This document shows, in pieces, positions 1 through 6,586 of a DNA stretch of 11,378 nucleotides. The notes under the pieces were generated by a model, which did no database searches, was not told the origin of the DNA, and saw only the letters and a list, made by a program, of their open reading frames with translations. Source of the DNA: Desulfobacteraceae bacterium. Lineage in GTDB: Bacteria > Desulfobacterota > DSM-4660 > Desulfatiglandales > B25-G16. Numbering within the stretch: position 1 is the first letter of the stretch; each line of letters begins with the position of its first letter. The translations under genes and the position numbers were made by a program. Location of the stretch: positions 1 to 11,378 of the forward strand of contig JAUWZC010000055.1 in NCBI GenBank assembly GCA_030615565.1. The letters are read 5' to 3'.

Positions 1-43
1 GTCAAAATAGGGGTCTAGACGAGAAAATGCAAGGCTTAACTAT

Positions 44-55
44 TTGTAATTACAA
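44..55. promoter_or_regulatory. Perfect 12-bp palindrome, candidate operator
   Basis: TTGTAATTACAA reads identically on both strands. It lies about 250 bp upstream of the TRAP receptor gene in non-coding sequence. Such a site could bind a dimeric regulator, but AT-rich palindromes of this length can occur by chance. I saw no second copy in the other intergenic gaps, including the one before the TetR gene, so no regulator can be assigned. Confidence 0.25.
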
Positions 56-153
56 GAGATTTTGGGGTGGAGGTGAATTAATTTTGAGGCAGCCTAAATT
101 TACTAAGAAATTCAATATGTTATGAATTTTGTGATGGGCTGGAAATAAGAATG

Positions 154-241
154 AAAGGAGGTGACTAAATATTTTATGGGATGCCCCAGGCAGAAGAGAA
201 GATATGTTTATTGGTGGGGAACTATCTTTCTCGGTTATTAG
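154..241 (+). other. Strong Shine-Dalgarno with a 21-codon ORF (possible leader peptide)
   Basis: AAAGGAGGTGA at 154-164 is a near-perfect complement of the 16S rRNA 3' end. An ATG at 176 opens a frame of 21 codons ending in TAG at 239-241. The peptide is rich in Arg, Lys, Tyr and Trp and matches nothing I recognise. The SD-to-ATG spacing (11 nt) is slightly long. It could be a leader peptide controlling the downstream operon, the relic of a lost gene, or chance. Confidence 0.2.
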
Positions 242-247
242 GAGGAT

Positions 248-263
248 TGGATAACATTTTGCC
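248..263 (+). promoter_or_regulatory. Weak sigma-54-like -24/-12 candidate
   Basis: TGG at 248-250 and TTGC at 259-262 have the GG-N10-GC spacing of sigma-54 promoters. The -12 TTGC is perfect, but the CAC that normally follows the -24 TGG is absent (ATA instead). Transcription would start near 274, leaving about 35 nt of 5' UTR containing the dctP Shine-Dalgarno. Sigma-54 control is known for C4-dicarboxylate transport genes in other bacteria, which adds slight plausibility. No activator gene is visible in the window. Confidence 0.22.
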
Positions 264-308
264 AATGGGGCAGGTAATTTTTAACCATATAACAGGAAGA
301 GGGAGACT

Positions 309-1346
309 ATGAGAAAAAATATGAGTTTATCTTGTTGGATGATTTTTATCCTTGCGCTTGTGCCATTTTTTATTAGCTCACAGGCAATAGGAGCCGAGCC
401 TATAACGTTCAATTACGCCCAGTTTGTTCCAGTAACGCATCCGATCACTCAACAGTGTCAAGCCTGGGCACGGCAGATAGAGATACGCTCGGCCGGTGGG
501 GTCAAATTTAAACATTTCCCAGCCTCTACTTTGGTAAAGCCTCAGGAGACATGGGACTCTGTGGCGAAAGGCGTGGCTGACATAGGGATGTCTTGTTTTG
601 CTTATACTGCTGGACGTTTCCCCGTTATATCCACTTTAGATCTTCCCCATGGCTATTGTAACAGTGTACATGCTGCCAGGGTTTGCATGGAATTTTATAA
701 GAAAACAAAGCCAAAAGAGACCAGGGATGTGAAGGTTCTTTACATCTTCGGTCATGGACCCGGCGTTATCCACACCAATAAACCGGTTAAAAGCTTGTCA
801 GACCTCAAGGGCATGAAGATTAGAAGCACTGGCATGACTGCAAAGATCATAAAGGCACTGGGAGGCATCCCGGTGGCCATGCCACAAACTGAGGTCTACC
901 ATTCCTTGAAAAAGGGCATTGTCCAAGGGAATATAACTCCTTATGAACCACTCAAAAGCATGCACCAAGCCAGTGTAATTAAATATAGCACTGAGACTCC
1001 AGCTATAGGTTATACGACCGGATTTTATGTTGCGATGAACCTTGCCAAGTGGAACGCCTTGCCAGGATATATTAAACGGATTTTCGAGGAGGTATCTGAA
1101 GAGTGGCCAGCAATGCATGGAAAAACCTGGGATCACTATGATTCGATAGCACGTGACTACACGTTGGAGAAAGGCAACAAGATTATCAAGCTTTCTGACG
1201 AGGAAACTGAGAAATGGCATAGGGCCCTCAAACCCCTTTTTCAAAACTATGTGAAATATTTAGACGGCAAAGGCCTTGCCGGAAAGGAGATTCTGAATAC
1301 ATTCCAAACTGTATTTAAAGAACAAGCAGGGATTTGTTGTAAGTGA
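309..1346 (+). CDS. dctP: TRAP transporter periplasmic substrate-binding protein (DctP family)
   Basis: A periplasmic receptor that captures an organic acid, normally a carboxylate, and delivers it to the membrane permeases encoded next. The 345-residue length is typical. Residues 1-29 form a signal peptide: Arg/Lys start, hydrophobic core at about 9-25, likely cleavage after Ala29. The mature part shows the DctP fold sequence, including the segment GMKIRSTG, whose Arg172 corresponds to the arginine that salt-bridges the ligand carboxylate in this family. The region 206-216 (QGNITPYEPLK) replaces the more usual short 'DG-Q-E-N-P' stretch, so the ligand pocket may be unusual. The ATG at 309 has a purine-rich SD (GGAAGAGGGAG, 295-305). 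The gene is followed by a 276-bp gap before its permease partners. From the downstream catabolic genes the ligand is inferred to be an aryl-acetate or related acid; the sequence alone does not prove this. Confidence 0.9.
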   Translation: MRKNMSLSCWMIFILALVPFFISSQAIGAEPITFNYAQFVPVTHPITQQCQAWARQIEIRSAGGVKFKHFPASTLVKPQETWDSVAKGVADIGMSCFAYTAGRFPVISTLDLPHGYCNSVHAARVCMEFYKKTKPKETRDVKVLYIFGHGPGVIHTNKPVKSLSDLKGMKIRSTGMTAKIIKALGGIPVAMPQTEVYHSLKKGIVQGNITPYEPLKSMHQASVIKYSTETPAIGYTTGFYVAMNLAKWNALPGYIKRIFEEVSEEWPAMHGKTWDHYDSIARDYTLEKGNKIIKLSDEETEKWHRALKPLFQNYVKYLDGKGLAGKEILNTFQTVFKEQAGICCK

Positions 1347-1622
1347 AAAAGGTTGGGGTGATCGCTTTCAAGTGTTCCTGATAGACATGGAAGTGAAGGA
1401 TTCAGTATCGTTTTGTTTACAGCCTACTCCTTTTATAGCAATGCAAACCGGCTTCTCATTTAAACAATGATCCCGAGTACAATGCCAGGAATGGTAACAC
1501 GCCTTAAAGGAGAGTGGGCTGTAAACATGCTAAAAGTGAGCCTAAAGATCAGAAGCAGGATTATTTGTGATTTTCCCACGGAAACTTTTTTTATATTTGA
1601 CTACATCATCTTGAGGTGAAAG
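1347..1622. other. Non-coding gap between TRAP receptor and permease genes
   Basis: These 276 bp separate dctP from dctQ, an unusually wide gap for a TRAP operon. No ORF of useful length is present. The gap contains the inverted-repeat-bounded segment at 1414-1527 and ends with the GAGGTGA ribosome-binding site (1613-1619) of dctQ. It may lower permease expression relative to the receptor, either through RNA structure or because it is an insertion scar. Confidence 0.6.
1414..1527. repeat. 114-bp segment with terminal inverted repeats (MITE/IS-remnant-like or large hairpin)
   Basis: The left arm at 1414-1424 (TGTTTACAGCC) and right arm at 1517-1527 (GGCTGTAAACA) are perfect 11-bp inverted repeats. 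Pairing continues inward imperfectly for about 15 more bases: ACTCCTTTTATAGC on the left opposes GCCTTAAAGGAGAGT on the right, with small gaps. The interior of about 60 bp has no ORF. TGT...ACA ends are common on insertion-sequence termini, so this may be a MITE or an internally deleted element. I could not see a convincing target-site duplication. Alternatively the arms form a long stem-loop in the mRNA between dctP and dctQ. Confidence 0.5.
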
Positions 1623-2108
1623 ATGCTTTTTATTGAAAAAATCTTCCGGTGGTTAGCCATGAAGATGAACCAGGTTGGGATGATAGGAGTCACATTTGTG
1701 ATGCTTCTGACCTGCAGCGATATTATTGGCCGTATTTTTTATATACCGATTCAGGGTGTCTATGACCTTGTTGGAATCGTTACAGGTTTGGCTATTTCAT
1801 TTACTGTCCCTTACACCATCCTTACCCGAGGAAATGTTGTGGTCACTTTAATCGTCGACCGCTTCCAGAAAAAATATCAATATATCATTGAGTCTATAAC
1901 CCTTTTTCTCAGCATACTGCTATTTGCCGCCATTGCATGGGAGACTGCAATAGGCAGTATCACGAGTAAGCGGGCTGGCGAAGTCTCACTGACTTTGGGC
2001 ATACCCATGTATTACCTTATATCCGGGATTACTTTTGCTTTTGCTATCGCCTGCTTAATGCTCTTGATAAATTTCATTAATACAATCAAAAAAGTCGTGA
2101 TGAAATGA
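1623..2108 (+). CDS. dctQ: TRAP transporter small permease (DctQ family)
   Basis: The small integral-membrane subunit of the TRAP transporter, which pairs with the large permease encoded next. Its 161 residues fit the family. Four membrane segments are visible at about 17-38, 47-68, 88-110 and 128-152, with the typical charged hinge 'SDIIGR' (about 32-37) after the first. The ATG at 1623 follows GAGGTGA at 1613-1619. The gene ends in an ATGA overlap with dctM, so the two products are probably translationally coupled and made in equal amounts. Confidence 0.88.
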   Translation: MLFIEKIFRWLAMKMNQVGMIGVTFVMLLTCSDIIGRIFYIPIQGVYDLVGIVTGLAISFTVPYTILTRGNVVVTLIVDRFQKKYQYIIESITLFLSILLFAAIAWETAIGSITSKRAGEVSLTLGIPMYYLISGITFAFAIACLMLLINFINTIKKVVMK

Positions 2109-3403
2109 GTTTATCCGCTACTGGCATAATTGGTATGATCATCTTGCTTATTCTTTTATTCTCCAGAATGCCTGTAGGTTTTGTGATGGCATTTGTTGGA
2201 TTTTTAGGCTTTGGTTATGTGATTTCGTTTGGTGCAGGCATGACCATGATTTCTAAAGATGTAATCACGAGCTTTGCCTCCTATGATCTGTCAGTCATCC
2301 CACTCTTTGTATTAATGGGGCAGCTGGCTTTTGAAGGGGGCTTGGCTACCAGGGTGTATGCTGCGGCCTATAACATCTTGGGTAAGAGAAGGGGGGGGTT
2401 AGCAATGGCGACAATTGGCGCCAGTGCCCTGTTTGCAGCCATCTGTGGATCAACGACTGCTTCAGCGGCAACGATGGCTACGGTATCGCAACCCTCTGTC
2501 AAAAGGTTTAAATACGATCGGGGATTTGCTGCTGCAACAGTAGCTGCTGGAGGTAGCCTGGGTATTCTGATTCCTCCAAGTATTGTTCTCATAGTTTACG
2601 GCATCATTACAGAAACCGACATCGGCAGGCTTTTTGCGGCAGGCATTCTCCCAGGTGTTCTCCTCTCCATATTATTTATATCGAGTATTGCGGTTGCTGT
2701 CAAAATAAAACCAGCTCTGGGACCAATTGGGATGGAAACGAGCCTGAGAGAGAAGATGTTATCTTTGCTGGGCGTCATAGACCCTTTGATCTTGTTTTTA
2801 GTTTTAATGGGCGGGCTCTTTTTCGGTTTCTTTACACCCACCGAGGCAGGGGCTTCTGGTGCATTTGGGGTTTTAATAGTTCTTCTGTTCAGAAAACGGC
2901 TATCATGGCAGAAGTTTCTTAATGCCCTTTATGCAACCATGAGGATTAGTTGTATGGTCTTCATCATTGTTGCAGGGGCTATCATCTTTGGCCACTTTTT
3001 GGCTGTTACAAGGATACCGTTTGATCTGGCAGAATGGATAGAGGGATTGAATCTGCCGCATTCCATTACTTTGGCATTTATTCTATTTGTATATGTTGTG
3101 GGTGGCTGTTTTATGGATTCCCTGGGAATGATTCTTTTAACTATTCCCATATTTTTCCCCTTGATAATAGCAATGGGCTATGACCCCATATGGTTTGGGG
3201 TTATTGTTATTTTGATTGCGGAGATCGGTGTAATCACTCCGCCAGTTGGTATAAATGTATATGTTGTGCAGGGTGTAACGAAGGTCCCTCTTGAGGAAAT
3301 ATTCAGGCATATCATCCCATTTTTTTTAGCTTTAATCGTATGTATGATTCTCATGATTGTTTTTCCCAAGATCGCGCTGTTCTTACCAGGCCTTATGAGA
3401 TGA
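2105..3403 (+). CDS. dctM: TRAP transporter large permease (DctM family)
   Basis: The large, ion-coupled transport subunit of the TRAP system. Its 432 residues and uniformly hydrophobic, multi-spanning profile are normal for DctM. Family signatures are present: GGSLGILIPPS at about 149-159, the glycine/alanine-rich helix with GSTTASAATMA near 115-125, FTPTEAGA at 243-250, and the second-repeat counterpart EIGVITPPVG at 373-382. The start overlaps the dctQ stop by 4 nt (ATGA), with no strong independent SD, consistent with translational coupling. A 70-bp gap with a T-run but no clear hairpin separates it from the oxidoreductase genes, so read-through from the transporter is plausible. Confidence 0.93.
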   Translation: MSLSATGIIGMIILLILLFSRMPVGFVMAFVGFLGFGYVISFGAGMTMISKDVITSFASYDLSVIPLFVLMGQLAFEGGLATRVYAAAYNILGKRRGGLAMATIGASALFAAICGSTTASAATMATVSQPSVKRFKYDRGFAAATVAAGGSLGILIPPSIVLIVYGIITETDIGRLFAAGILPGVLLSILFISSIAVAVKIKPALGPIGMETSLREKMLSLLGVIDPLILFLVLMGGLFFGFFTPTEAGASGAFGVLIVLLFRKRLSWQKFLNALYATMRISCMVFIIVAGAIIFGHFLAVTRIPFDLAEWIEGLNLPHSITLAFILFVYVVGGCFMDSLGMILLTIPIFFPLIIAMGYDPIWFGVIVILIAEIGVITPPVGINVYVVQGVTKVPLEEIFRHIIPFFLALIVCMILMIVFPKIALFLPGLMR

Positions 3404-3460
3404 ACCAGTTGTCTTTTTTTATTAAGCTTTTGTCTCTATCTTTCTTTATTTGAACAAAGT

Positions 3461-3467
3461 AAAGGGG
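3461..3467 (+). promoter_or_regulatory. Ribosome-binding site fixing the gamma-subunit start
   Basis: AAAGGGG lies 6 nt before the ATG at 3474. An in-frame TTG at 3450 lies upstream of this SD and would add eight residues not expected before the conserved N-terminal strand, so the ATG at 3474 is preferred. Confidence 0.65.
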
Positions 3468-3473
3468 TTCAGA

Positions 3474-4022
3474 ATGATTGAAGTCAGATTCCATGGTAGA
3501 GGCGGACAGGGCGCAGTTACAGCCGCGCGCATTCTGTCAAATGCCTTTGTAAGGCAAGGAAAATTTAGCAGTAGCTTCCCCATGTTTGGTTTCGAAAGGC
3601 GCGGTGCCCCTGTAACAGCCTTTATGCGATTTGATGAAAACCCCATCAGGGAGAAGACACAAATTTACAACCCTGATTGCCTGGTAGTTCTGGACCCCTC
3701 CCAGAGAAACTCCCCGTTAATTTATGATGGGTTGAAACCAAATGGGATCTTGATTCTCAATTCCGCTAAACCAATCAAGGAAAAACCTCATAAACATCTC
3801 AGTCGTGCGGGCATTGTAGATGCGGAGACCATTGCATCAGAGGAATTAGGCTTCCCTTCGCCAAATACTTGCATATTAGGGGCATTTGCTGCCGTAACTG
3901 GATGGATAGGGTTAGATTACATCTTTTCGAGCTTGGAGCAATATTTCAGTGGAGATATCCTTGAGAGAAATATCCGCAGTGCCGAGAGGGGATTCCGCGA
4001 GATGGGGGTTATCCAATGGTAA
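3474..4022 (+). CDS. 2-oxoacid:acceptor oxidoreductase gamma subunit (PorG/PadE-like)
   Basis: The gamma subunit of a four-subunit, CoA-acylating 2-oxoacid oxidoreductase of the pyruvate:ferredoxin oxidoreductase superfamily; in this family the gamma domain contributes to CoA binding. With the ATG start it is 182 residues, normal for the family. It begins directly with the signature MIEVRFHGRGGQGAV and carries the second hallmark, FGFERRGAPV (about 41-50). It is the first of four packed genes (gamma-delta-alpha-beta) and overlaps the delta gene by 7 nt. The order gamma-delta-alpha-(x)-beta matches what I recall for the phenylglyoxylate dehydrogenase genes of aromatic-degrading denitrifiers. 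Family assignment is firm. The substrate (phenylglyoxylate rather than pyruvate or another 2-oxoacid) is inferred only from neighbours. Confidence 0.9.
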   Translation: MIEVRFHGRGGQGAVTAARILSNAFVRQGKFSSSFPMFGFERRGAPVTAFMRFDENPIREKTQIYNPDCLVVLDPSQRNSPLIYDGLKPNGILILNSAKPIKEKPHKHLSRAGIVDAETIASEELGFPSPNTCILGAFAAVTGWIGLDYIFSSLEQYFSGDILERNIRSAERGFREMGVIQW

Positions 4023-4297
4023 AGATAAAAATTCACACAAAGTATGAGGGGGCCTGGTCTAATGCGGATGAGCTGCTTCTCTGTTTGGATACGGGGAGCT
4101 GGCGAACTGAGAGGCCAGTTATGGATGAAGAGAAATGCAACTATTGTGGGCTCTGTGCTCTTTACTGCCCCACACAGTGCATGATCGATATGGAGGACCA
4201 ATTTGTACCCAATTTAGACTTCTGTAAGGGCTGTGGAATATGCGCTAAGGAGTGTCCTCGAAAAGCGATCAGGATGTTACCCGAAGGAGAGTTTTGA
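4016..4297 (+). CDS. 2-oxoacid:acceptor oxidoreductase delta subunit, 2x[4Fe-4S] ferredoxin (PorD/PadF-like)
   Basis: A small electron-transfer subunit of 93 residues. It carries two classic cluster motifs: Cys41-Cys44-Cys47-Cys51 (CNYCGLCALYC) and Cys70-Cys73-Cys76-Cys80 (CKGCGICAKEC), each followed by Pro. As in other 8-Fe ferredoxins, the fourth Cys of each motif should serve the other cluster. It would take electrons from the TPP/4Fe-4S core of the alpha-beta pair and pass them to an external acceptor, probably ferredoxin. The ATG lies inside the gamma gene's last codons (7-nt overlap) with GGGGG at 4004-4008 as SD. The gene ends one base before the alpha start. Confidence 0.9.
   Translation: MVKIKIHTKYEGAWSNADELLLCLDTGSWRTERPVMDEEKCNYCGLCALYCPTQCMIDMEDQFVPNLDFCKGCGICAKECPRKAIRMLPEGEF
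4283..4290 (+). promoter_or_regulatory. Ribosome-binding site fixing the alpha-subunit start
   Basis: GAAGGAGA lies 8 nt before ATG 4299. The longer reading from ATG 4233 would overlap the delta gene by 65 nt and add 22 residues unlike any family N-terminus, so 4299 is preferred. A second in-frame ATG at 4305 is a possible alternative. Confidence 0.65.
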
Positions 4298-4298
4298 G

Positions 4299-5498
4299 AT
4301 GAACATGAAGTATAAGGGAGAAATGCGGACTATAACTGGCAATGCAGCGGCAGCCTATGGAGCGATGCTTTGCCGCCCCGACGTGGTGGCCTTATACCCT
4401 ATTACTCCTCAAACTGAGGTTGTGGAACAATTGTCCAGATTCTCCGCCGACGGGCTGTTAGATGCTGAGATGGTGGAAGTTGAAGGAGAAAATTCAGCTA
4501 TGAATATCGTCGCTGCCGCAGCTATCTCTGGTGGTCGTGTTTTTACCGCGTCCTCATCCTGGGGATTGGCCTTTATGTATGATGCCCTCCTTCAAACTTC
4601 TGGATTTAGAGCCCCGGTTGTCATGGTAAATGTAAACCGGGAGATGCCTGGCATTTTAGCTGTCTCCACTGGCCAACAGGACATGATAGGTACAAGAGAT
4701 GTAGGGTGGATTCAGATCATTGCAGAGGACTGCCAGGAGATCCTTGATTTGGTGATAATGGCCTACCGGTTGGCAGAAGACTTCGATATACAAGTTCCGG
4801 TTATGGTGAATTATGATGGATTCTACCTTTCTTACCTGTCTGAGGGCGTTAACATTCCTGCCAGGGAAGAGGTAGATGTGTTCCTGGCTCCGCTGAAAGA
4901 GCAGCCAGAGCGCCCCAAATTGGTCCCTGGCGGGCCTTTAGGCTGCGGCACCCATGGCATTGAAAAGGGATTTGTAGAACTCCGTTATAAGCATTGTGCT
5001 GCCATGGAGCGAGCCAAGAATAAATTTGATGAGATAGATAGATTGTTTGGGGAGTCCTTTGAACGAAGTTACGGTGGGCAGATTGAAGAATACTACATGG
5101 AGGATGCCGAGATCGCTCTGTTGGCTTCAGGAAGTGCTTCGGGAACAGTCAAAAAAGTAATTGATTCCAAGAGAAAACATGGGTTGAAGATAGGCCTGGT
5201 AAAGCTTAGAATGTTCCGTCCATTCCCCTCGGAGAGATTATCCCGGGCCTTCAGGGGGAAGAAGGCAATAGGTGTGATTGACAGAAGTATCTGCTTTGGC
5301 TGGGACTGCGGACCTATATATATGGAACTGAGAGCACTCTCTTCCGAAATTGGCCTGATCCCCATGATGAGCTTCATAGATGGGCTGGCTAATATGGATA
5401 TTAGCATTGTCCATATTGAGAGAATGATAGATAGTGTCTATGCAGCTTCCCAAGGCAAGCCATACCAGAGAGTGAACTGGGTCATCTTAGAGGAGTGA
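4299..5498 (+). CDS. 2-oxoacid:acceptor oxidoreductase alpha subunit (PorA/PadG-like)
   Basis: The alpha subunit carries the pyrimidine-binding half of the TPP site and the domain II fold. From ATG 4299 it has 399 residues, the usual PorA length. Visible signatures are YPITPQTE (33-40), whose Thr lies by the substrate carboxylate in characterised relatives, EVEGENSAMN (60-69), SSSWGL (85-90), the NREMPG segment (113-118), and a TRDVGW motif further on. With beta it would perform oxidative decarboxylation of a 2-oxoacid to acyl-CoA + CO2. It sits one base after the delta stop, and the beta gene starts 6 bp after its own stop. In the denitrifier phenylglyoxylate enzyme an FAD/NAD(H) subunit gene (padH) is, as I recall, found between alpha and beta; none is present here. 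Confidence 0.92.
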   Translation: MNMKYKGEMRTITGNAAAAYGAMLCRPDVVALYPITPQTEVVEQLSRFSADGLLDAEMVEVEGENSAMNIVAAAAISGGRVFTASSSWGLAFMYDALLQTSGFRAPVVMVNVNREMPGILAVSTGQQDMIGTRDVGWIQIIAEDCQEILDLVIMAYRLAEDFDIQVPVMVNYDGFYLSYLSEGVNIPAREEVDVFLAPLKEQPERPKLVPGGPLGCGTHGIEKGFVELRYKHCAAMERAKNKFDEIDRLFGESFERSYGGQIEEYYMEDAEIALLASGSASGTVKKVIDSKRKHGLKIGLVKLRMFRPFPSERLSRAFRGKKAIGVIDRSICFGWDCGPIYMELRALSSEIGLIPMMSFIDGLANMDISIVHIERMIDSVYAASQGKPYQRVNWVILEE

Positions 5499-5504
5499 GG
5501 AGAT

Positions 5505-6446
5505 ATGATGGTTAAAAAGAAGAAACTATCTAAAATATTCGACTATTTTAGAGATGAAGACCCATTTGCCGGAGGCATTTCCATTTGTTCGGGCTGTCCT
5601 ATGGAACTTCTCCTGAGGTTTATGTCAAAGGTTCTGGGAAAAGATATTATAATCGTAGGCACACCTTCCTGCTCCGCTATTGTTTTGTATGGCCAAAACA
5701 TCGGATCATGGCACAAGTTATCCTATTACGGCTGTTTAATGACAGGAGTTGCTTCAAGTGCCACTGGAATAACCCGGTATTACCGCAAAATAGGCAAGGA
5801 TGTCACCGTCGTATGCTTCACTGGTGATGGATGTGCTGCTGACGTGGGATTTCAGCCACTTTCAGGGGCTGCTGAAAGAAACGAGAACTTCATTTACATA
5901 TGCTACGATAATGAAGGGTATATGAATACTGGGGTTCAGAGAAGCAGCACAACCCCATTTGGTGCCAAAACAAGCACAACCCCGATAGGGGTGGCCAGAA
6001 GGGGAAACGAAACCACAGGTAAAAACCTGCCCTTTATCATAGCTATGCACAAGGTTTCATACGCGGCCACAGCCACATTAAGTCATTTGGAAGATCTTGC
6101 CAAAAAGCTTATCAAGGCTAAGGAAAAGAAAAACGAGGGGTTTGCTTACATACACGTATTTAGCCCATGTCCTACGGGATGGGGATTCCCCATGGACTTA
6201 TCAATCGAAGTATGTCGCATGGCTGTGAGAACCAATTATTTCCCCCTGTGGGAGGCGGAGAGGGGTAAATTCAGATTAACCCATAAAATAAAGAAGTCCA
6301 GGCCATTGAAGGATTTGGTAAGGATGATACGTAAGTTCTCACATCTTACCGATGAGGAGATGGGCATGCTGGAGAAGGAGGTGCATGAGCGATATAGGCT
6401 TATCGAGGGTGTGACCCAGATGATGCCCCTAAAAGAGACGCCATAG
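5505..6446 (+). CDS. 2-oxoacid:acceptor oxidoreductase beta subunit, TPP-binding (PorB/PadI-like)
   Basis: The beta subunit binds TPP-Mg and the proximal [4Fe-4S] cluster. It has 313 residues, typical for PorB. The four expected cluster cysteines are visible: Cys28 and Cys31 (CSGC), Cys56, and Cys222 in SPCPTGW. The TPP motif begins at GDG (107-109) and ends in the DNEGYMNTG segment (135-143), followed by the QRSSTTPFGAKTSTTP stretch seen in pyruvate and aryl-2-oxoacid enzymes. ATG 5505 has AGGAG at 5491-5495; ATG 5508, with GAGGAG at 5497-5502, is an equally good start and differs by one residue. It is the last gene of the packed oxidoreductase set, followed by a 140-bp gap. Confidence 0.93.
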   Translation: MMVKKKKLSKIFDYFRDEDPFAGGISICSGCPMELLLRFMSKVLGKDIIIVGTPSCSAIVLYGQNIGSWHKLSYYGCLMTGVASSATGITRYYRKIGKDVTVVCFTGDGCAADVGFQPLSGAAERNENFIYICYDNEGYMNTGVQRSSTTPFGAKTSTTPIGVARRGNETTGKNLPFIIAMHKVSYAATATLSHLEDLAKKLIKAKEKKNEGFAYIHVFSPCPTGWGFPMDLSIEVCRMAVRTNYFPLWEAERGKFRLTHKIKKSRPLKDLVRMIRKFSHLTDEEMGMLEKEVHERYRLIEGVTQMMPLKETP

Positions 6447-6492
6447 CTATCGAGCGCAATTTTTTGCATCTGATTATATTTTTCACGATAGC
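6446..6492. repeat. Short inverted repeat after the beta-subunit gene
   Basis: GCTATCG (6446-6452) and CGATAGC (6486-6492) are perfect 7-bp inverted arms enclosing an AT-rich 33-nt loop. The octamer GATAGCAA at 6487-6494 recurs at 6531-6538, 44 bp later. The loop is too long and the trailing T-run is missing for a standard terminator. It could be a regulator site in the 140-bp gap ahead of the molybdoenzyme genes, or chance. Confidence 0.25.
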
Positions 6493-6570
6493 AAACATAT
6501 ACATATTAGGGTAGGCGCATTATCTCTGTGATAGCAACAGATTCAATGACGAAAAGGAATTTTTAAAGCG

Positions 6571-6579
6571 AAAGGAGGT
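6571..6579 (+). promoter_or_regulatory. Consensus Shine-Dalgarno of the iron-sulfur subunit gene
   Basis: AAAGGAGGT lies 7 nt before ATG 6587. It is the strongest gene-associated ribosome-binding site in the window and suggests high translation of the first molybdoenzyme gene independently of the upstream operon. Confidence 0.7.
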
Positions 6580-6586
6580 CTGTTAT

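Larger units (their letters stand above)
1..308. other. Non-coding leader upstream of the TRAP operon
   Basis: No recognisable gene lies here. One frame is open from base 3 to a TGA at 123-125 (about 40 codons). It could be the tail of an upstream gene, but the translation is unfamiliar and may be chance. The region is purine-rich and carries three strong Shine-Dalgarno-like tracts (69-76, 154-164, 240-246), none followed by an ORF longer than about 21 codons. It also holds a 12-bp palindrome (44-55) and a weak sigma-54-like element just before the first gene. I read it as the promoter and 5' leader region of the transporter operon, possibly with leader peptides or a decayed gene. No convincing rho-independent terminator was seen. 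Confidence 0.5.

Noticed and set aside
50..265. Reverse-strand 71-codon open frame in the leader
   Set aside because: Low-complexity Ser/Pro/Leu-rich product with no recognisable domain and no convincing SD; its openness is explained by the purine-rich leader on the + strand.
798..1244. Reverse-strand 148-codon open frame
   Set aside because: Lies entirely inside the well-supported TRAP receptor gene, has no family resemblance and no good ribosome-binding site; it is an antisense shadow.
3404..3440. Terminator after dctM
   Set aside because: There is a run of seven T near 3413-3420 but no stable stem immediately before it.
3474..6446. Housekeeping pyruvate:ferredoxin oxidoreductase
   Set aside because: Cannot be excluded by motif alone, but the position between a TRAP transporter and a PadBCD-like complex favours a dedicated catabolic 2-oxoacid enzyme. 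A phylogeny would decide.
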